Below are positions 25,092 through 33,337 of a DNA stretch of 64,000 nt, in pieces. Every line of letters starts with the position of its first letter. Position 1 is the first letter of the stretch. This DNA is from Chitinophaga sp. YR627 (GTDB lineage Bacteria > Bacteroidota > Bacteroidia > Chitinophagales > Chitinophagaceae), in the NCBI RefSeq assembly GCF_900114995.1, contig NZ_FOUX01000002.1:1-64000 (forward strand), read 5' to 3'. The position numbers and the translations under genes were made by a program. The notes beneath the pieces were generated by a model. The model was not told where the DNA came from, did no database searches, and saw only the letters and a list, made by a program, of their open reading frames with translations.

Positions 25092-26606
25092 ATGAAAAAA
25101 ATCCGTCCCTATCTGCCTATAATGGTATTGGGCTTGTGTATGTTTTCCTGTCAAAAACAAGAAAAGCAATCCTCTAAATCAGACGTTCACCCAATTAACT
25201 ACATTCCGGAGGTCGTTATTTCCAGTGATTCAGTTGTGTCTATTCCTGCCGACCAATACACGCGCATTGTCAACACACTGCGTGCCGGTGATACTGTAAA
25301 CCAGCAATCAGGCAGAATTGCACCAAATGATGGCACCACTGCTAAAGATCCAATATTTTCGGGTGCAACATTGCAGGTTACTTCAATCAACAACACTAAC
25401 TACAGTTTTCTTGCGACAGCTCAGTATCCAAATACAACTGTTAACTGGTATTTCTGGGAAGATAATGGAAGAAAAGTATACCTTGGAACAACCGGTGTAA
25501 GTAATGGTTCTGCATCCTTAACATTTACTCAGCCGATGTCCTGTGGTCATGTATACAATGTTGAGGCAGAAACTTATTCCTACGATCCTACGACAGGAAC
25601 TACTGAACTGACGTCCTATGTTTCTACCAGCAACGCAGTTCCTATTAAAACATTTACTTCTGCGGGATTCGGCAACGAAGCTGATGGAGCAGATATAAAA
25701 ATTACCGACATTAACGGAAACGGATTGCCAGATGTACTGCTGATGGCAAACGATGACCCTGCTGGTCCCAATACATTCTACTACAAATTCCTTATGGATC
25801 TGAACGCAAATGGACAGCCAGCATATGAAACGTCTGTTAAATCAAAACCTAATGGTATGAATGACGCAGAGGGTTCAGGTGCTGCCATCGGGGATATTGA
25901 TAAAAACGGTGTGCCTGACCTGGTATTAATGGCTTATGATGCACCAAGTGGTCTTAACAACTTCCGTTATCTTATTGGCTGGAACCTGAATGCTAACGGA
26001 GACGTTGCATCATGGTCTAATGTCATCACTGTTCAAGGTGTAAATGATAATGCCAGCGGTGCAGGTATCGCATTAGGTGATATTGACAACAACGGAACGC
26101 TTGATATGGTGTTAATGGCGGTAGAAGGTGCTGTTAACAGCCCAAGCTATTACGGCCGTGTGAGAGTTGGATTCAACCTGAGTAATACGGGTATTGCTAC
26201 ATGGCGATCCGGTTATCAGACCATTGGTGGCAATGGTAGCCTTGCTCAGGGCGGTTCAATTGACCTCGGCGTGCTGAGAAGCAACGGCAATATGGAGCTT
26301 GTTGGTACATACATCGATCATCCGGGTTCTGGTATCAACAATAGCTTCTGGACTAAGATAACACAAATCACCGCTGTAGGGGATTTAAATGGCATAGCCC
26401 CTGGCCAGTATACTAAGATTCTCAGTCAACAAGCACAGGATGGTGGTGTTGCGATCGGTGATATCAATAAAGATGGTAAAAAAGACTTCATACATATGCT
26501 TTATGATAACCCTTCCGGAGTCAATTCATTCAGATATGTCATCAGTTTTGGTATTAACATCCCCAACGCTACATACTTTTACCCTGACGGCTACGGTTGT
26601 TATTAA
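25092..26606 (+). CDS. FG-GAP/VCBS-repeat lipoprotein
   Basis: 504 aa. Lipobox ending MFSC with the lipidated Cys at residue 20. Residues about 85-190 form an Ig/PKD-like beta domain. From about 195 on there are five tandem repeats with Asp/Asn-rich calcium loops (ITDINGNGLPDVLLM, IGDIDKNGVPDLVLM, LGDIDNNGTLDMVLM, IGDINKDGKKDFIHM; the fourth, LGVLRSNGNMELV, lacks the Asp ligands). This predicts a small beta-propeller facing the cell surface or periplasm. No partner is evident; it is a single-gene unit with its own terminator. Confidence 0.85.
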   Translation: MKKIRPYLPIMVLGLCMFSCQKQEKQSSKSDVHPINYIPEVVISSDSVVSIPADQYTRIVNTLRAGDTVNQQSGRIAPNDGTTAKDPIFSGATLQVTSINNTNYSFLATAQYPNTTVNWYFWEDNGRKVYLGTTGVSNGSASLTFTQPMSCGHVYNVEAETYSYDPTTGTTELTSYVSTSNAVPIKTFTSAGFGNEADGADIKITDINGNGLPDVLLMANDDPAGPNTFYYKFLMDLNANGQPAYETSVKSKPNGMNDAEGSGAAIGDIDKNGVPDLVLMAYDAPSGLNNFRYLIGWNLNANGDVASWSNVITVQGVNDNASGAGIALGDIDNNGTLDMVLMAVEGAVNSPSYYGRVRVGFNLSNTGIATWRSGYQTIGGNGSLAQGGSIDLGVLRSNGNMELVGTYIDHPGSGINNSFWTKITQITAVGDLNGIAPGQYTKILSQQAQDGGVAIGDINKDGKKDFIHMLYDNPSGVNSFRYVISFGINIPNATYFYPDGYGCY

Positions 26607-26975
26607 ATCATTCAATTTTGCTATACGGGAATCCGATTCATTTATGGCATAATAATGGTTATTTCAGTTCCTAAAAAACGGGATAACATTATTGACAAAA
26701 ATGGTTTAAGACCTTATATAATGAAGTTTACAAGAAAGCGCGACTTACATCGCGCTTTCTTTTTTGTACTCGGGTCTCCCCTTCCCACGCAAGTCTATCT
26801 GGGCTCCTTTCACATTAAAGATTAAAAAACATCCATTATAATATAAAAATCCTCCATGTTCCAGGACTGAATACCAAAGCATCTTTGCATTGAAATAATC
26901 ATTTACAGGCTGAAGCATACAAAGCGCGACCTGAGTGATACAGATGAGATTTTACAATATTCAAAATATGGAATT
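26607..26975. other. intergenic region with terminator and putative leader
   Basis: No coding region supported. It holds the terminator at 26732-26766 and, near 26880-26887, CATCTTTG, a loose match to the TAnnTTTG element, which may serve the DsbA-like gene with a leader of about 90 nt. Confidence 0.4.
26732..26766 (+). terminator. terminator of FG-GAP lipoprotein gene
   Basis: A 12-bp perfect stem (AAGAAAGCGCGA / TCGCGCTTTCTT, 26732-26743 with 26750-26761), a 6-nt loop and a T run. Confidence 0.9.
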
Positions 26976-27647
26976 ATGAAGATGCTTTATTTCACAGATC
27001 CGATGTGTTCCTGGTGCTATGGCTTCAGCACCACCATGAAGAAATTGAAAGAAGACCATCCTGCTATTGACCTGCAAATTATATCTGGTGGATTTGCACC
27101 GTTTAGTGATCAGGTGGTAACAGATGAGTATAGAAAGTTCCTGGAGTATCATTGGCGGAATGTAAACCTGCGAAGCGGACAACCGTTTGATCATGCGATG
27201 AAGTTTGTGTCTGAGAGCTTCCGGTATGATACAGAACCGTCCAGCCGGGCGTTGACAGTGGTACAAAGCTTATCACCGGAAAAAGACTTTGAATATCTGA
27301 GCCTTTTACAACAATCATTTTATGTGGAGGGTAAGGACATCACAAATGATGAAGTATTGGCTAAGCTGGCTGAAGCAATTGGCATAGATAAGCAAACTTT
27401 CCTGGCGCGTTTTCATTCAGATGAAATGAAGAGAAAGACATTGCAGGGTTTCGAGTTTAGCCGCCAGATGGGTGTCCAGGGCTTTCCCACACTCCTTACA
27501 ATAGACAACGGAGCCGTTAAGGTGATCTCCCGTGGATACCAGCATTATGATGCGCTAAAACCATTAGTTGATCAGCAGCTAAGCGTATTAAGCATGGTGC
27601 AGTCAGGTGCTGGTCAATCGTGTTCAGGTGATTTCTGCGGATGCTAA
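26976..27647 (+). CDS. DsbA-family thioredoxin-fold protein (FrnE-like)
   Basis: 223 aa, no signal peptide, so cytoplasmic. The redox centre is C-S-W-C within DPMCSWCYGF near the N-terminus. A helical insertion follows, and the cis-Pro loop is QGFPTLL. The end carries three more cysteines (SCSGDFCGC), which could bind a metal or form a second disulfide. It lies 43 nt before an Old Yellow Enzyme gene, suggesting one redox/electrophile-stress unit. Confidence 0.88.
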   Translation: MKMLYFTDPMCSWCYGFSTTMKKLKEDHPAIDLQIISGGFAPFSDQVVTDEYRKFLEYHWRNVNLRSGQPFDHAMKFVSESFRYDTEPSSRALTVVQSLSPEKDFEYLSLLQQSFYVEGKDITNDEVLAKLAEAIGIDKQTFLARFHSDEMKRKTLQGFEFSRQMGVQGFPTLLTIDNGAVKVISRGYQHYDALKPLVDQQLSVLSMVQSGAGQSCSGDFCGC

Positions 27648-27690
27648 GCACCAGGAATGAAAATTATTTATCAATAAACTTTAATTAAGC

Positions 27691-28779
27691 ATGTCGGTTT
27701 CAGATCTTTTTAAACCGCTCCCGCTATTGCATGGTCCGGCTATGAGAAATCGTTTCATGATGGCGCCGCTTACCAACCAGCAAAGTGAACATGATGGCAG
27801 CGCATCGGAATTTGATCAACTATGGATCGAACAGCTTGCACAAAGCGGCTACGCATTGATCCAAACCTGTGCCGCTACAGTAGAAGCAGGAGGCATCGCA
27901 TTTGAACGCCAGTTGGGTATTCACAGCGATGCGCACCTGCCAGGTCTTACCAGGATGGCTACCGCCATCCGTGCAGGAGGCGGATTATCTGCTGTACAGT
28001 TACATCACGCCGGACATCGTGCAGACCCGAAATTGGGAGGAATTCCCTCACCGGCATCAGGTGATACATTACCGGGCATTAACGCCATCACAACTGAAGA
28101 AGTGCAGCGCATCCGGGACAGTTTCATTACTGCGGCAAAGAGAGCGCAAATTGCAGGATTTGATGGCATTTCTGTACATGGTGCATTCGGCTGGATACTG
28201 TCGGAATTTATGTCTCCGGATTTGAATAACCGGAAGGACAAATATGGGGGTAGTCTGGAAAACCGCGCACGGTTCACGATAGAAGTCATCGAAGGCATTC
28301 GCCGGACCTGCGGGCCTGACTTTCAGATCGGCTGGCGACTGTCCATCGAGCGCTATGGATTGCGGATGGAGGAGTTGCGGGAAATTACCGCGGAGATCTT
28401 CGATCATGAGCTGATCGACTATCTGGATCTGGCTTTGTGGGACTCTGCACAGGTTGTCCGGGAGGGAAAATATAAAGGAAAGACCATGCTGAGCGTCTTT
28501 ACCGAATTGCCCAGAAAGGGTGTGCGTCTGGGGGCAGCGGGAAAAATCTACAGCGCAAAACGTGCGGGAGAACTGCTGGATGAAGGTTGCGATTTTGTGC
28601 TGATTGCGCGGGCGGGTATTCTTCAGCGAGACTTTCCGCTTCAGGTGATGGCTAATCCAATGTATGATAGCCCGAAGCTACCAGTACCAGCCGGGTATCT
28701 GCGCAAGGGTGGACTGAGCGAACGATTTATCGATTCATTAAGGGGATGGCAGACTTTCGTGACGCCAGGTTCCCTCTGA
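27691..28779 (+). CDS. NADH:flavin oxidoreductase, Old Yellow Enzyme family
   Basis: 362 aa FMN-dependent TIM-barrel ene-reductase. It opens with a typical MRNRFMMAPLTNQQS. The substrate-binding pair is in VQLHHAGHRA, followed by HGAFGWILSEFMSP and NRKDKYGGSLENRARF, all OYE hallmarks; the usual YLHS-type loop reads VHGAFGW. A DsbA-like gene precedes it. It would reduce activated alkenes, quinones or nitro compounds with NAD(P)H. Confidence 0.92.
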   Translation: MSVSDLFKPLPLLHGPAMRNRFMMAPLTNQQSEHDGSASEFDQLWIEQLAQSGYALIQTCAATVEAGGIAFERQLGIHSDAHLPGLTRMATAIRAGGGLSAVQLHHAGHRADPKLGGIPSPASGDTLPGINAITTEEVQRIRDSFITAAKRAQIAGFDGISVHGAFGWILSEFMSPDLNNRKDKYGGSLENRARFTIEVIEGIRRTCGPDFQIGWRLSIERYGLRMEELREITAEIFDHELIDYLDLALWDSAQVVREGKYKGKTMLSVFTELPRKGVRLGAAGKIYSAKRAGELLDEGCDFVLIARAGILQRDFPLQVMANPMYDSPKLPVPAGYLRKGGLSERFIDSLRGWQTFVTPGSL

Positions 28780-28868
28780 TCACTGTCAACAGCGCGTAGG
28801 ACTGGCTTTATTTTTAACTGGCTTCGAGTAAACAGGACATACTAATATTATACGCGCTGTTGCGTGAT

Positions 28869-28901
28869 AAAGGCTTGCAATGCTGATTGCAGGCCTTTTT
28901 T
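28869..28901 (+). terminator. terminator of DsbA-OYE unit
   Basis: 13-bp stem with one mismatch (28869-28881 with 28886-28898), 4-nt loop GCTG, then Ts. The remaining 280 bases to the DsrE gene hold no other gene. Confidence 0.88.
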
Positions 28902-29063
28902 ATTATTACCCCTATCGCAGCACTTTACAGCTCGCCTGGCGGCGGCTGGCAATAGTACAGGAATTGGTGGATATGCGTATACAAAGTTGTCCATTAAATA
29001 GTCGAAAACATCCATTCATCACGAACGTATACGCAGCGATCTTTGTGGTATAAATCAACAGAT

Positions 29064-29429
29064 ATGAACAAAACAGCAGTAATCATCCTCTCTGATCCCA
29101 AAGCTGGTTCAGAAGAAGCTCTTGGACGTGTATTCAATGCACTGGCATCCGCATATGAATTCAAACATGCAGGCGAAGATGTAAAGATCATTTTTCAGGG
29201 TGCTGGTATCAGATGGCCTGAACAACTGGAGAAAGCAGACCATCCGGTAAACGGACTTTACCTGCAGGTAAGAGATTATGTGCATGGTCTTTCTAAAGGT
29301 TGCGTTACCGTGTTCGGCACAGAAGTATCAGGTTATGACCTGTTGAACGATAACGAAGTGCCAGGCACTCCAGGTTTACCAAGTTTCCTGAATCTGAGAA
29401 ACGAAGGTTACAATATTTTAGTTTTCTAA
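29064..29429 (+). CDS. DsrE-family small protein
   Basis: 121 aa from ATG 29064 (a TTG 21 nt earlier is less likely). It shows the DsrE fold pattern: VIILSDPKAGSEEALGRVFNALASA, then a strand VKIIFQGAGIRW and a C-terminal cysteine-bearing part (SKGCVTVFGTE). DsrE proteins take part in sulfur relay; single-domain stand-alone members such as this have unclear roles. Confidence 0.75.
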   Translation: MNKTAVIILSDPKAGSEEALGRVFNALASAYEFKHAGEDVKIIFQGAGIRWPEQLEKADHPVNGLYLQVRDYVHGLSKGCVTVFGTEVSGYDLLNDNEVPGTPGLPSFLNLRNEGYNILVF

Positions 29430-29441
29430 TCAGGCTTGCCT

Positions 29442-29474
29442 ACTGTCCTCTGGTTAAACCAGGGGACAGTTTTT
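29442..29474 (+). terminator. terminator of DsrE gene
   Basis: A stem of up to 14 bp with one G-T pair (29442-29455 with 29457-29470), tight AT-rich loop, followed by TTTTT. Confidence 0.85.
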
Positions 29475-29581
29475 CACTTCGTATCTTTAACAGGCAGACC
29501 AGGCTCAGAGTTCAATATATTATCCACGCAAAACGACGACAAACAGCAGCATTTAAGAACAGCTAATAAATCATCAATATC

Positions 29582-30463
29582 ATGCTCTCCCAATCCGTAT
29601 ATACGCTTATCAATCAACAGAACGGAAATCTGGCGTTCAAGTTATTTGAGTTTGATAACAATAGCTATTTTGATCACATTCAGCGAAACAATTATTTCAC
29701 ACTTATATTCATTACCGGTGGAGAAGGCGTAGCTAAAGTTGATTTTTGTGATTACTCATTTAAAGAAGATACATTATTTGCTTTCTATCCTTATCAGCCA
29801 TTTATGCTGATGTCAAAGGGATGTCTGAGGGGAATCGCTATTCAGTTTCATCATGACTTCTTTTGCATTTACCGGCATCATCAGGAGATCGCGAACAATG
29901 GTCTTCTCTTTAACAATGTGTATGAGCAACCATTTGTATGTGTCAATGAAAGCTGCAGAGCAACCATGTTCCACCTTATTCAGGGCATCGCGGATGAATT
30001 AAAAGCAGATTCGTTCAGGAAAGATGAGGCCCTTATCTCCTATCTGAAGCTACTGTTAGTGATGGCCACACGGATAAAACTTGATCAGCAATCCATTCAG
30101 GATACGGAGAAAATGAACGGCAAGCAGCTGTTAGTGGTACAGAATCTGAAAAATGCCATCGAAGATAATTTCAGGATCAAACACGCTGCAAGCGATTATG
30201 CCAGTCTGCTACATGTGACGCCCACTTCACTTGCACGAATCGCAAAGAACCACTTCAACAAAACGCTTTCTGACCTCATCACCGAGCGGATCATCATTGA
30301 AGCGAAGCGGGAGTTATATCTGACCGACAAAACCATCAAAGAGATCGCATATGAGCTTGGTTATGAAGACGAGTTCTACTTTAGCAGGGTGTTTAAAGGA
30401 AAGACGGATATATCGCCACAGCTGTACAGGGACACGGTTGGATTTAACAGGGGAACCATGTAG
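29582..30463 (+). CDS. AraC-family transcriptional regulator
   Basis: 293 aa. N-terminal cupin-like part (NYFTLIFITGGEGVAKVDF, about residues 35-55) and C-terminal double helix-turn-helix (about 190-285): ASDYASLLHVTPTSLARIAKN and IKEIAYELGYEDEFYFSRVFKGKTDISP. It follows DsrE after a terminator; the target is unknown, though the neighbouring DsrE or beta-barrel genes are candidates. Confidence 0.9.
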   Translation: MLSQSVYTLINQQNGNLAFKLFEFDNNSYFDHIQRNNYFTLIFITGGEGVAKVDFCDYSFKEDTLFAFYPYQPFMLMSKGCLRGIAIQFHHDFFCIYRHHQEIANNGLLFNNVYEQPFVCVNESCRATMFHLIQGIADELKADSFRKDEALISYLKLLLVMATRIKLDQQSIQDTEKMNGKQLLVVQNLKNAIEDNFRIKHAASDYASLLHVTPTSLARIAKNHFNKTLSDLITERIIIEAKRELYLTDKTIKEIAYELGYEDEFYFSRVFKGKTDISPQLYRDTVGFNRGTM

Positions 30464-30577
30464 GAAGATCTGCGAGTTATATTGCTATTTGTGTGTCCGG
30501 ACAATACATGTTAAATATTATAATGTATATTGCGCCCCAATAAATATCACACAATCAGCATTAACACCCTTTACTGA

Positions 30578-31180
30578 ATGAAAAAAAGTTTACTGTTAGC
30601 ATCCATTTTCCTGGCTGGGCTTAAGCCGATCTTTGCCCAGCATTTTTCCCATGGCATTGGCGTAGGCATATTTGTAGCGGATTCCAAAACCACCGATGCG
30701 CGTGGTTCTTTTGCGTTTACCTATTCTCCCCGTTATAATTTCGTGGAAATGGAAAATGCATCATTGTCTGTTGGTATTCCCTTAAGCGTTGGTTTTTCCG
30801 GCTCTTACAGCGCGACCTATAATTCCTATGATGGTTATTATGAAGATAATTCACTGGGATATATGATCAATGTACCGTTGATCGTTAATTTCAACTTTGG
30901 GGCTGGTTCTTTCAAAGGAAACAAGCAAAAGTTTGGTTTCTTTGCAGGTGGCGGTTACGCGCTCCATACAGGGACTACTGACTATATTGCCTTTGATGAT
31001 TATGGTTCTTATACAGATTCAGAGACAAGAACTACCACCGGGCCGGTAGCTAACGCAGGTATGCGTATAGGACTGGGACGCAGAAAAACACACAACCTGG
31101 AAATTAAGACCTCCTATATGAAAGGAATCGGTGACTACAATCCGGATATCTTCGCAGTAGGTTGTCTGTTTAACTTCTAA
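30578..31180 (+). CDS. outer-membrane beta-barrel protein
   Basis: 200 aa with signal peptide (to about residue 21, IFAQ). The mature part is a series of amphipathic strands with alternating aromatic residues (FAFTYSPRYNFVEM, YMINVPLIVNFNFG, FGFFAGGGYALHTG) and ends with NF, a terminal aromatic as in OmpA/OmpW-like barrels. Eight strands are plausible. The function is unknown. Confidence 0.75.
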   Translation: MKKSLLLASIFLAGLKPIFAQHFSHGIGVGIFVADSKTTDARGSFAFTYSPRYNFVEMENASLSVGIPLSVGFSGSYSATYNSYDGYYEDNSLGYMINVPLIVNFNFGAGSFKGNKQKFGFFAGGGYALHTGTTDYIAFDDYGSYTDSETRTTTGPVANAGMRIGLGRRKTHNLEIKTSYMKGIGDYNPDIFAVGCLFNF

Positions 31181-31185
31181 TAAAA

Positions 31186-31225
31186 GAAAAGAGGCTGTTC
31201 ACCATCTGGTAAACAGCCTCTTTTC
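31186..31225. terminator. bidirectional terminator between convergent genes
   Basis: A 14-bp perfect stem (31186-31199 with 31212-31225) with A/T tracts at its outer ends lies between the barrel gene stop (31180) and the opposing gene stop (31258). Confidence 0.85.
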
Positions 31226-31257
31226 CGTTATACATCTGGTAAAATAATCACACCAGA

Positions 31258-31848
31258 CTATTTTTTGGCATTTTTCTCAATGAATTTGCCCAATTCTTTA
31301 CCTGCTTTTGCGTAAGCTTCACCTACTCTGCTGGCAGTATCAAACTGGCCTTTACCACCTTTTACATCTTCCATAGTGATTTTGCACAGTACTTTGTTCA
31401 TATTGGAAGCATCATAAATGCTGATCTCCAGGTTGATCTTTGCAGCACCGGAGGAAACACCTACGTTGTAACCTGGCTCGATAAAAGTTGTATGAACGAC
31501 CATAGTATATCTCTCTTTGGTCTCTTCAGACAGCTGCCATTCTGTGTACTTAGATAACAGTTTGATGAATCTTGGTTTGTAGCTCTTTTCTTTATCTGCA
31601 TTCCAGTTTTCAACCCAGGTATCGCCAGACCCTGCTTCTTTGTTGTTTTTTTCGTCCCTTTTTCTTTTGAGGTAATTTTCTTCTTTACCTTCTTTACCGA
31701 CTGTTACGTTATCATAGTTAAATACAACGTTTACGCCTGTTGCTCCTTTAAGGAAGGATAAGTTACCTTTTACGAGGTCCTGGGATTTTACCTGGCTGCT
31801 AACGAACAATGCACCTGCAAGCAGGAAATAGCCGAACAATTTCTTCAT
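31258..31848 (-). CDS. exported hypothetical protein
   Basis: 196 aa with a signal peptide (ending VKSQ, about residue 22). A Lys/Glu-rich segment (about 50-85) is followed by beta-strand-rich sequence and a C-terminal helix (VGEAYAKAGKELGKFIEKNAKK). The strand pattern (YTMVVHTTFIEPGYNVGV, AKINLEISIYDA) resembles Bacteroidota lipocalin/DUF4410-like stress proteins, but I do not claim a family. It has its own promoter. Confidence 0.65.
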   Translation of the reverse strand: MKKLFGYFLLAGALFVSSQVKSQDLVKGNLSFLKGATGVNVVFNYDNVTVGKEGKEENYLKRKRDEKNNKEAGSGDTWVENWNADKEKSYKPRFIKLLSKYTEWQLSEETKERYTMVVHTTFIEPGYNVGVSSGAAKINLEISIYDASNMNKVLCKITMEDVKGGKGQFDTASRVGEAYAKAGKELGKFIEKNAKK

Positions 31849-31874
31849 GGTATATAGGATTAAATTTAATGGCT

Positions 31875-31882
31875 CAAATATA
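31875..31882 (-). promoter_or_regulatory. -7 element for the exported protein gene
   Basis: TATATTTG on the minus strand, an exact TAnnTTTG match, 27 nt before the start codon. No convincing TTG at the -33 position. Confidence 0.5.
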
Positions 31883-32083
31883 TAATAATAATCAATATTG
31901 TTCCAGGAAAAACAATTTTAATAATGTCTGGGAAGGAGTACTTATCATCCTGAAAGACAACAATATGGGCTATACGCGTTTGATTGAATGGCAATAACCG
32001 GCGGCTGGAAAACGGCCTGTGGTCAAAGATGGTAAGGGTGTATTCCGGATATGATTATCACGAAATTTAAGCATCCTTAAGTT

Positions 32084-32128
32084 CATTATAAAAAGAATAC
32101 CTTCCAGGCTATCTGGAAGGTATTCTTT
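32084..32128 (-). terminator. terminator of azoR
   Basis: A 16-bp perfect stem (32092-32107 with 32113-32128) with a 5-nt loop; on the minus strand it is followed by TTTTTATA. The 300 bases between the exported protein and azoR hold no other gene. Confidence 0.9.
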
Positions 32129-32149
32129 TACACGTTTATACATTGCTTA

Positions 32150-32752
32150 TTAGTCGATCTGTATGCTCGCAAGACCTTTTTCCAGGGCGTGTTCTTTAAC
32201 ACCCGCCACTTTAACCCCTTCTACCCGGAAGACGGTGACGTCAGTCATACCTAAAAGTCCCAGGAAGCTTTTCAGATAAGGTGCGACAAAATCATTTGCT
32301 TTAGCAGGCCCCTCGGAATAGACACCACCTGATGACATCGCTATATATACCTTTTTGCCTTTGACCAGTCCTACAGGCCCATTTTCGCTATATCCGAAGG
32401 TAACACCTGCCCTTGTGATATGATCTCCCCAGACTTTTAAGGTGGAAGGAATCGTTAAATTATACAGCGGGGCTCCGATGACAAGAATGTCAGCTGCCAT
32501 TAATTGTTTCACCGCCTCATCCGAATAGCGGATTGACGCCTTTGCTTCAGCGGTTAACTGATCAACTGGTGTAAACATTGACTGAAGGATCAATGGTGTC
32601 AGGTGGGGCATCTCCAGATCGTTCAGGTTGACATCTTCGACAGTACTGCCGGGGTACTTTTCGATGACCTTATTTACGATCGCCTTGCTAAGTTTATAGC
32701 TATAAGATTCATTACCCTGAATACTCGAAATCAGATGAAGAATACGTTTCAT
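32150..32752 (-). CDS. azoR: FMN-dependent NADH-azoreductase
   Basis: 200 aa from ATG 32752; an ATG 27 nt upstream adds nine residues not typical of the family. Flavodoxin-like fold with the FMN phosphate loop near ISSIQGNESYSYKLS, the PLYNLTIPSTLKVWGDHI flavin-binding segment and the MSSGGVYSEGP loop. It reduces azo dyes and quinones with NADH by two-electron transfer. It is divergent from an HxlR regulator, the arrangement seen with YodB and azoR1 in Bacillus, which fits quinone or diamide induction. Confidence 0.93.
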   Translation of the reverse strand: MKRILHLISSIQGNESYSYKLSKAIVNKVIEKYPGSTVEDVNLNDLEMPHLTPLILQSMFTPVDQLTAEAKASIRYSDEAVKQLMAADILVIGAPLYNLTIPSTLKVWGDHITRAGVTFGYSENGPVGLVKGKKVYIAMSSGGVYSEGPAKANDFVAPYLKSFLGLLGMTDVTVFRVEGVKVAGVKEHALEKGLASIQID

Positions 32753-32832
32753 AAAACCTTGATTATTATTAATTAGCATTACATAGCGGGAGACCCGGCG
32801 CCGGCTTTACCCGCTCCTGCTATTACTGTCAG

Positions 32833-32840
32833 CAAAGGTA
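32833..32840 (-). promoter_or_regulatory. -7 element of azoR promoter
   Basis: TACCTTTG on the minus strand, an exact TAnnTTTG match, about 80 nt before azoR, with the HxlR palindromes just upstream. Confidence 0.55.
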
Positions 32841-32869
32841 CTTGCGGCAGGGGTTGAAAGGATCGTACT

Positions 32870-32917
32870 TACCTAAAGGAAAGCGCTCACTTTCAGGAAA
32901 GTGCGTAACTTTAGGTA
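32870..32917. promoter_or_regulatory. nested palindromes, probable HxlR operator
   Basis: Outer inverted repeat TACCTAAAG (32870-32878) / CTTTAGGTA (32909-32917) encloses an inner one, CACTTTC / GAAAGTG around 32888-32903. It lies between azoR and its divergent HxlR regulator and touches the regulator's start codon, so binding would block its own gene. Confidence 0.65.
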
Positions 32918-33312
32918 TGGCAATCATGGTCGATAACAGAGAGACGATTCCTAATAAGCAGGAATGCGATAGTTCGCTTAACTATGTGGTGGATGCATTG
33001 TATGTACTTGGGGGTAAGTGGAAATTACCGCTGATCCTGAGCCTGGTGCAATCCTCTAAGCGATTCAATGAAATTCAGCATGAACTGAACGGTATATCTC
33101 CCAAGATCCTGGCGAAAGAACTGAAAGACCTGGAGCTGAATGAATTTATTACGCGCAAGGTATATGCCGGCACACCCGCGACGATTATTTATGAGGCGAC
33201 GACGCATAGTCTGACATTGAAAAATGTATTGCGTGAATTAAGTGCCTGGGGCAAGGAGCACCGGCAGAAAATAAAGATGAGTATGAGACGGGAATCTGAG
33301 GAACGTGCCTGA
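32917..33312 (+). CDS. HxlR-family transcriptional regulator (YodB-like)
   Basis: 131 aa from ATG 32917 (ATG 32926 is an alternative). Winged helix-turn-helix: VVDALYVLGGKWKLPLILSLVQ, then FNEIQHELNGISPKILAKELKDLE and the wing VYAGTPATIIYEAT. A Cys near the N-terminus (residue 17, QECDSS) sits where YodB and HypR carry their redox-sensing Cys. It probably represses azoR and itself through the nested palindromes at its start. Confidence 0.9.
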   Translation: MAIMVDNRETIPNKQECDSSLNYVVDALYVLGGKWKLPLILSLVQSSKRFNEIQHELNGISPKILAKELKDLELNEFITRKVYAGTPATIIYEATTHSLTLKNVLRELSAWGKEHRQKIKMSMRRESEERA

Positions 33313-33337
33313 TGATGGTTACCTGTTCAGCTGATGA

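Noticed and set aside
31809-31997. 62-codon plus-strand frame near the exported protein start
   Set aside because: It overlaps the opposing gene's start and promoter and has no family support.
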